NCBI GenBank assembly: GCA_002389675.1
Contig: DGQF01000012.1
Coordinates: 43,540 to 54,268 of the forward strand
Origin: Gammaproteobacteria bacterium UBA4421
GTDB lineage: Bacteria; Pseudomonadota; Gammaproteobacteria; Pseudomonadales; Azotimanducaceae
Direction of reading: 5' to 3'
Length of the DNA stretch: 10,729 bases
A program made the position numbers and the translations under genes. Below, piece by piece: positions 6,317 through 10,729 of this stretch. Position 1 is the first letter of the stretch; every line of letters begins with the position of its first letter. Under the pieces are notes generated by a model. It saw only the letters and a list, made by a program, of their open reading frames with translations. It had not been told where the DNA came from and made no database searches.

Positions 6317-8794
6317 GTGAGCACCATCAACACCATGTCTGCGGATCGTCCTTTACGCATTGGCAAAAACAGCGGCTACTGGCGGCACCTTGCCGCATGC
6401 GTCGTCGTTTTTCTCGCCTGTGGTCAACTAATGGCAAATACCACACTCACCTCAGTCAGCTTGCAAGATGCGCAGATAAGTCTTGATGGTGTTCCCGATG
6501 AACCCGTGTGGGCACAACTACCGGTGTACCACAACCTGCGGGTGACGGAACCAGATACGCTAGAAAGTCCTGAATTTGCTACCCAGGTGCGAATGTTTTA
6601 CACGGCCAAGGGTTTGTATGTCAGCGCCGTAATGCAACAACCCTCTGAGAGCCTTGTGCGTCGGCTGTCTAACCGCGACCAATTACTCAACAGAGACAGC
6701 TTTAGCGTAACACTGGACACCTCAGGAGAGGGGCTCTATGGGTATTGGTTTGAGCTCAGCCTAGGCGGTTCCAAGGCCGATGGCAAATTGGCGCCCGAAC
6801 GCTCCTTCACCCGCCAATGGGATGGCGCATGGTCAGGCGAAACAGCTGTCGTTGATAACGGCTGGAGCGCCGAGCTGTTTATCCCTTGGTCAATCCTCAG
6901 CATGCCCAATATCGAGGCTCAACGGAGACTTAACTTTTGGTTACAACGCAAAGTGGCCCACGCCAATGAAGAATATTCATGGCCGGCACTACCCCGCTCC
7001 AAACCCAGATTCATGACCGCATTGGCACCCATGGCCGTTTCAGGGGTCAACCCACGACAGCAGTGGGCTGTGTTTCCCTATGCAGCAACACGCCATGACG
7101 CAATCAAAGATACTTCCAAAACGACAGCGGGATTAGACGTGTTTTGGCGGCCAAGCAGTAATCTGCAACTGACCGCCTCGGCAAATCCTGACTTTGGCGC
7201 GGTTGAATCTGATGATGTGGTGGTTAACCTAACCGCGTTCGAAACCTTTTTCCCCGAAAAACGTTTGTTTTTCCTTGAAGGTACCGAAGTTTTTGTGACC
7301 TCCCCGCGAGCCACCCCAACTTCAGTGTCGCTGCGCAGTCAAGGCGGACGTCAACCGCCACAATTGTTTAATCTTGAACCTACAACCTTACTCAATACGC
7401 GCCGCATCGGCGGTGCGGCGCGACACCTAGATGTCCCTGATGACGTTGATGTAGCGGGTGTAGAATTAAGCCGGCCAACTGAATTGTTTGGCGCAGTAAA
7501 AGCGGTCGGCCAGGCGGGTAGCCTGCGTTATGGCATTTTAACCGCCATGGAAAAGAATGTTGAAATCGATGGCACCCACGTCACATCCGGCAGCCCGGTT
7601 CAACTCACCACTGATGGACGGAATTTTGGGGTCCTGCGTGCGTTATACGAGGACACTCAAGGGGAAAGCCGCCGCTCGATCGGTTGGATGGGAACTGTTA
7701 CCCAATACCCAAACCGCGATGACGCGGTTGTACAGGGCATTGACACCCATTGGCTATCAGCAAACGGACGTTGGTCCTGGGATACACAATTTGTGGGATC
7801 CAAAACAGACGAGGCAACCGGATACGGGCTCTGGACAGACATCGGATGGACACCGCAACAGGGGATGAGCCACAGGTTGGCAGTGGATTTGCTTGATGAC
7901 GATGTCGACCTTTCCGATCTGGGTTATCTTCGACGCAACGATTCCATCAGCTTTAGATATAGCTTTTTTACCACAGAGTCTCAGGGCCTTTCGCCCCATC
8001 TCCAGCGTCGCAACCGCGGTATATTTATGAGCTCTGGCACCAACACCGACGGCGAATTGGCGCGAGGTTATTTAGGTGCTTTCACAACGTTAGTTTTTTC
8101 CTCAAATTCTGAACTTAGGGCTGAGATTGACTGGCTGCCCGGACACTATGACGACCGAACCAGCCGTGGCAATGGCAGCTATAAAGTAAAAGATGGCTAC
8201 TTTTTTTCCCTCGGCTATGGCACCGACGCTTCGCGCCCCTTCTCGAGTTCGCTACAACTTGGCAGTCGATCCGAGGACTTAGGCGATCCCATGTACTTTG
8301 TTGATTTAGGATTCACTTGGGTGCCAACCCATCAATTTTCGCTGAATCTGGACTTGCGCTGGAAAAAGCGCAACAACTGGCTAGTGCACCAGAGCGCTGG
8401 AGAAATGAGTGGGTTTGACGCCATCGATCTAGCCCCTTCCATGTCTATGGATTTCTTTGTTAGCGCAAAGCAGCAACTGCGCCTGACCCTGCAATGGGTT
8501 GGCATACAGGCAAAGGAACAAGCGCGCTACCGAGTGCCATTATCTTCCGGCAACCTCATCAAAGAGTCCGACGACCATCCAAATGACGCAGATTTCACTA
8601 TTTCTCGGCTGGCCGCTCAACTGCGCTATCGCTGGGAGATAGGACCGTTATCAGATTTATTTATCGTTTATACACGCGGATCTAATCTGGAGAATCAAGT
8701 GCAAGCTGACTTTGACAAATTACTGGTAGATGCATTTAATGACCCCATCGTAGATAACGTTATTGTCAAACTACGCTATCGATTTGGCAGCTGA
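6317..8794 (+). CDS. DUF5916 outer-membrane beta-barrel protein with N-terminal CBM9-like domain
   Basis: 825 residues from a GTG start; an in-frame ATG six codons later (6335) gives an equally good signal peptide. The hydrophobic export segment spans about 25-40, with likely cleavage after QLMA. Residues about 44-240 resemble the family 9 carbohydrate-binding-like jelly roll that opens DUF5916 proteins ('ISLDGVPDEPVWAQLP', 'VRMFYTAKGLYVSAVM', 'GWSAELFIPWSIL', 'LNFWLQRKV'). The hallmark of DUF5916 follows near 288-322: 'ANPDFGAVESDD', 'VVNLTAFETFFPEKR' and 'FFLEG'. The remainder has alternating polar/aromatic strands typical of an outer-membrane barrel and ends 'VKLRYRFGS', with the aromatic residue three from the end instead of last. 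Members are widespread in Gram-negative bacteria and often lie near polymer-degradation genes; transport or binding of a glycan or peptide is guessed, not shown. The gene diverges from CIA30 and converges with the cytochrome gene over a 42-base gap. Confidence 0.82.
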   Translation: MSTINTMSADRPLRIGKNSGYWRHLAACVVVFLACGQLMANTTLTSVSLQDAQISLDGVPDEPVWAQLPVYHNLRVTEPDTLESPEFATQVRMFYTAKGLYVSAVMQQPSESLVRRLSNRDQLLNRDSFSVTLDTSGEGLYGYWFELSLGGSKADGKLAPERSFTRQWDGAWSGETAVVDNGWSAELFIPWSILSMPNIEAQRRLNFWLQRKVAHANEEYSWPALPRSKPRFMTALAPMAVSGVNPRQQWAVFPYAATRHDAIKDTSKTTAGLDVFWRPSSNLQLTASANPDFGAVESDDVVVNLTAFETFFPEKRLFFLEGTEVFVTSPRATPTSVSLRSQGGRQPPQLFNLEPTTLLNTRRIGGAARHLDVPDDVDVAGVELSRPTELFGAVKAVGQAGSLRYGILTAMEKNVEIDGTHVTSGSPVQLTTDGRNFGVLRALYEDTQGESRRSIGWMGTVTQYPNRDDAVVQGIDTHWLSANGRWSWDTQFVGSKTDEATGYGLWTDIGWTPQQGMSHRLAVDLLDDDVDLSDLGYLRRNDSISFRYSFFTTESQGLSPHLQRRNRGIFMSSGTNTDGELARGYLGAFTTLVFSSNSELRAEIDWLPGHYDDRTSRGNGSYKVKDGYFFSLGYGTDASRPFSSSLQLGSRSEDLGDPMYFVDLGFTWVPTHQFSLNLDLRWKKRNNWLVHQSAGEMSGFDAIDLAPSMSMDFFVSAKQQLRLTLQWVGIQAKEQARYRVPLSSGNLIKESDDHPNDADFTISRLAAQLRYRWEIGPLSDLFIVYTRGSNLENQVQADFDKLLVDAFNDPIVDNVIVKLRYRFGS

Positions 8795-8836
8795 ACGCGG
8801 CAGCGGCTTCAAGTGCCCGCAGCTATGCAGACCCGA

Positions 8837-10729
8837 CTAATTTAATGTGTTCTGGTAAAGTTGCCGATAGCCCCCGCTACGCGGATCGATTTCTAGCAGT
8901 CGCAGCGCAAACCTTTTGGCCTGCTCACGCTGCCCCAGCTGCAAATTATAATTGGTCAAGGCCAATAGCACCTCTTCGTTACCCGCTTGCGTCTCCAACA
9001 ACTCTTTGAGTTGCGCAATCGCTTTGCGGGGCTCGCCCAGATCATGCAACGCGATGGCATATACGTAGCGGTAATGCCATCCCGCAGTTTCCAGTTCGGC
9101 AGCCCTGCCTAAATACTCAAGCGCCTTATCAGAGGATTTGCTGCGCGTTTCCAACAAACCAAGGGAATAAAGTGTCGCCCCGTGATCCGGAGCAAAGGCC
9201 AACACACTCAATAATATCTTGCGCGCTTGCTCGTCTCTGTTTTGACCGCGCAACAGATCCGCCAAATTGAGGTGTGCGGATATAAACAAAGGATTAAGAT
9301 CAATCGCCTCGCGATAGGCTTTTTCGGCCGCCGATAATTGACCTCGCTGCGCATAGAAATCCCCCAGCTGCAGCTGAGTTTCAGGCATATCCGCGTGCAA
9401 ACGAAAAATTGACAACAACCAGTCGAACAGCGCTTGAAGCTGCTTGGCCTGGGTTTGGTTGACCTGATTCAGCGGCACACCAGCAAGTGACATTGCCACC
9501 TCCATGCGGACTGCGGCAACTTCGTCTGCCAATACAGGACGCAACATTTGATAGCGTTCGGCAAGGGGCAGAAAAGCCAGCGAACGAACCGCACTGACCC
9601 GCAGCAATGGATTTTCATCAAGCAGCATCACAGTTGCCGTCTGCCGAACCTCTCGAGTCGCCAAGTCACCAAGTGCTTCCATGCCGGTCGCTCGCCATAT
9701 GGGCGCCGCCGCAGAGTCATTAACCAGCGCGGATAAGACTGGCACGGCGGCACGATCGCCTTGCTCAACCTGCTGCAACGCACGCACCATAGCGCTGGCA
9801 GCCTCAGGTAAAGCCACCCCCCAAGCATCCAGACTATTGACCGCCCACTGCGCATCTTTGTTCGTATGACAGCCGGTGCACGCATTTGGCGTGCCCGTTG
9901 TCAGCGATAGGTCAGGCCGGGGGATTCGCAGACTGTGATCGCGTCTGGGGTCAACAACCATATAAGTGGTTTCCGGCATATGGCAGTTGGCACACAATGC
10001 ACCGCTTGATTCCGGCAAGTGGTGATGATGAGCCGGTGTATCGTATTGCTTCACTTGATGACATTGCGCGCAAACCCCGTTACCGGGCGAACGCAATGTC
10101 TGACTGTGGGGTTCATGACAATCACTGCACACCACGCCCGCGTTAAACATCTTGCTCTGCACGAACGAGCCATAAACAAAATTCTCATCCAGAACTTGGC
10201 CATCAAGGTGGTAAAAGGGCGGTCTGGGAAGCAACAGTTGATGGGTGGCGAGCAAATCCTCTCCATGGCGGTAGGCACCCAAAGTACCCCGCCGCGCATG
10301 ACAGCGACCGCAACTATCCACCTGGCCCTGAGCGTTGCGCGGTTCGGTCCGAAGAGCTATATCCTTTTCTGCAGAGAATACCCACTCACCCGATGCAGCA
10401 AGCGATGTGTCAAAACCGCTGTCTTCAAATCTCGCCAATTGCCCGGCTTTGGCCGCTTTAATATGACGCTCCCCGGGACCATGACAGGCCTCACAACCCA
10501 CATCGATTTCTTCAAACGTGGTTGCAAAGGATCTGTCTTGGGCGCTGTAATTCTTCACTAAGTGGGTGCTGTGGCATTCTGCACAACGACTGTTCCAGTT
10601 CTGAAATGGACCTGTCCAGTGCAGCGGATCATCATATGCAATCACCTCATCTGGATACAAATGAAACCAACGCTGACCACCCTGACCCACAGGCCTTGCA
10701 TCCCAGGCAATACTCAACGCCTGCAAGCG
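8837..10729 (-). CDS. Multiheme c-type cytochrome with HEAT-like and TPR repeats (N-terminus outside window)
   Basis: The frame is open to the right edge, so the signal peptide and first part are missing; the visible 630 residues are numbered from the edge. Seven CxxCH heme-binding motifs are seen: CAECH (49), CEACH (79), CGRCH (140), CSDCH (201), CAQCH (220), CANCH (246) and CTGCH (284). 'QRWFHLYPDE' and 'DPLHWTGPFQNWNSRCAECHS' match a family of large TPR-containing multiheme cytochromes that usually have another CxxCH further upstream. A HHHH run (234-237) and scattered histidines could supply distal heme ligands. Residues about 293-420 form HEAT-like helical repeats ('WRATGMEALGDL', 'LLRVSAVRSLAFL', 'AVRMEVAMSLAGV'). 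About 445-620 are TPRs ('AEKAYREAIDLNPLF', 'SAHLNLADLLRGQ', 'KALEYLGRAAEL'). The likely place is the periplasm, with TPR/HEAT repeats docking a partner and hemes moving electrons or acting catalytically. Substrate and partner are unknown. Confidence 0.87.
   Translation of the reverse strand, partial: RLQALSIAWDARPVGQGGQRWFHLYPDEVIAYDDPLHWTGPFQNWNSRCAECHSTHLVKNYSAQDRSFATTFEEIDVGCEACHGPGERHIKAAKAGQLARFEDSGFDTSLAASGEWVFSAEKDIALRTEPRNAQGQVDSCGRCHARRGTLGAYRHGEDLLATHQLLLPRPPFYHLDGQVLDENFVYGSFVQSKMFNAGVVCSDCHEPHSQTLRSPGNGVCAQCHQVKQYDTPAHHHHLPESSGALCANCHMPETTYMVVDPRRDHSLRIPRPDLSLTTGTPNACTGCHTNKDAQWAVNSLDAWGVALPEAASAMVRALQQVEQGDRAAVPVLSALVNDSAAAPIWRATGMEALGDLATREVRQTATVMLLDENPLLRVSAVRSLAFLPLAERYQMLRPVLADEVAAVRMEVAMSLAGVPLNQVNQTQAKQLQALFDWLLSIFRLHADMPETQLQLGDFYAQRGQLSAAEKAYREAIDLNPLFISAHLNLADLLRGQNRDEQARKILLSVLAFAPDHGATLYSLGLLETRSKSSDKALEYLGRAAELETAGWHYRYVYAIALHDLGEPRKAIAQLKELLETQAGNEEVLLALTNYNLQLGQREQAKRFALRLLEIDPRSGGYRQLYQNTLN

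Noticed and set aside
6317..6440. FLACG as a lipobox in the DUF5916 protein
   Set aside because: Phe at the -3 position is unusual, and an outer-membrane barrel is expected to use signal peptidase I, for which LMA followed by Asn is a reasonable site.
8800..8823. Imperfect GC-rich stem (GCAGCGGC / GCCCGCAGC) between the barrel and cytochrome genes
   Set aside because: It has a mismatch and a bulge, and no T-run follows on either strand, so it is not a convincing terminator.
10019..10561. 180-codon plus-strand open frame opposite the cytochrome gene
   Set aside because: It is antisense to the CxxCH-rich region and has no recognisable motif or plausible domain; the opposite strand is clearly the coding one.

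Overview
The window looks like a chromosomal stretch from a Gram-negative bacterium, most likely a marine-type gammaproteobacterium. This rests on the protein families present (an outer-membrane lipoprotein with a PQQ propeller, a DUF5916 beta-barrel, a multiheme c-type cytochrome with TPRs) and on the absence of the SusC/SusD genes of Bacteroidetes. I cannot name a genus. Base composition looks even throughout. I see no insertion sequence, tRNA, rRNA, CRISPR array or phage gene.

Layout from left to right: (1) the last 48 codons of a plus-strand FG-GAP/VCBS-type protein, whose stop overlaps the stop of the next gene. (2) A large minus-strand gene of about 1100 codons encoding a single lipoprotein that joins a beta-lactamase-fold serine hydrolase to a complete PQQ-dependent dehydrogenase propeller, with an Ig-like linker between them. 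(3) A 280-base divergent intergenic region. (4) A plus-strand pair: a GPH-type sugar/cation symporter and, 51 bases on, a small DUF3429 membrane protein. (5) A minus-strand exported CIA30-domain protein. (6) A 91-base divergent region in which an 8-base inverted repeat covers the CIA30 start codon. (7) A plus-strand DUF5916 outer-membrane barrel with an N-terminal CBM9-like domain. (8) A minus-strand multiheme cytochrome c with HEAT-like and TPR repeats, cut by the right edge of the window.

Apart from the two inner-membrane proteins, all genes encode products with export signals or domains that act in the periplasm or outer membrane. The best-supported functional story is local: the fusion protein would put an ester, amide or lactone hydrolase and a PQQ alcohol/sugar dehydrogenase on one surface anchor, so that one domain's product could be the other's substrate (an alcohol released and then oxidised, or a sugar lactone formed and then opened). 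The divergently placed GPH symporter is the type of carrier that could import the resulting sugar or acid. The multiheme cytochrome could be a periplasmic electron acceptor or relay, but nothing in the sequence links it directly to the dehydrogenase.

The most unusual item is the hydrolase-dehydrogenase fusion, including a textbook calcium-binding loop inserted into the hydrolase domain between its two catalytic motifs. The other genes belong to recognisable but poorly characterised families.
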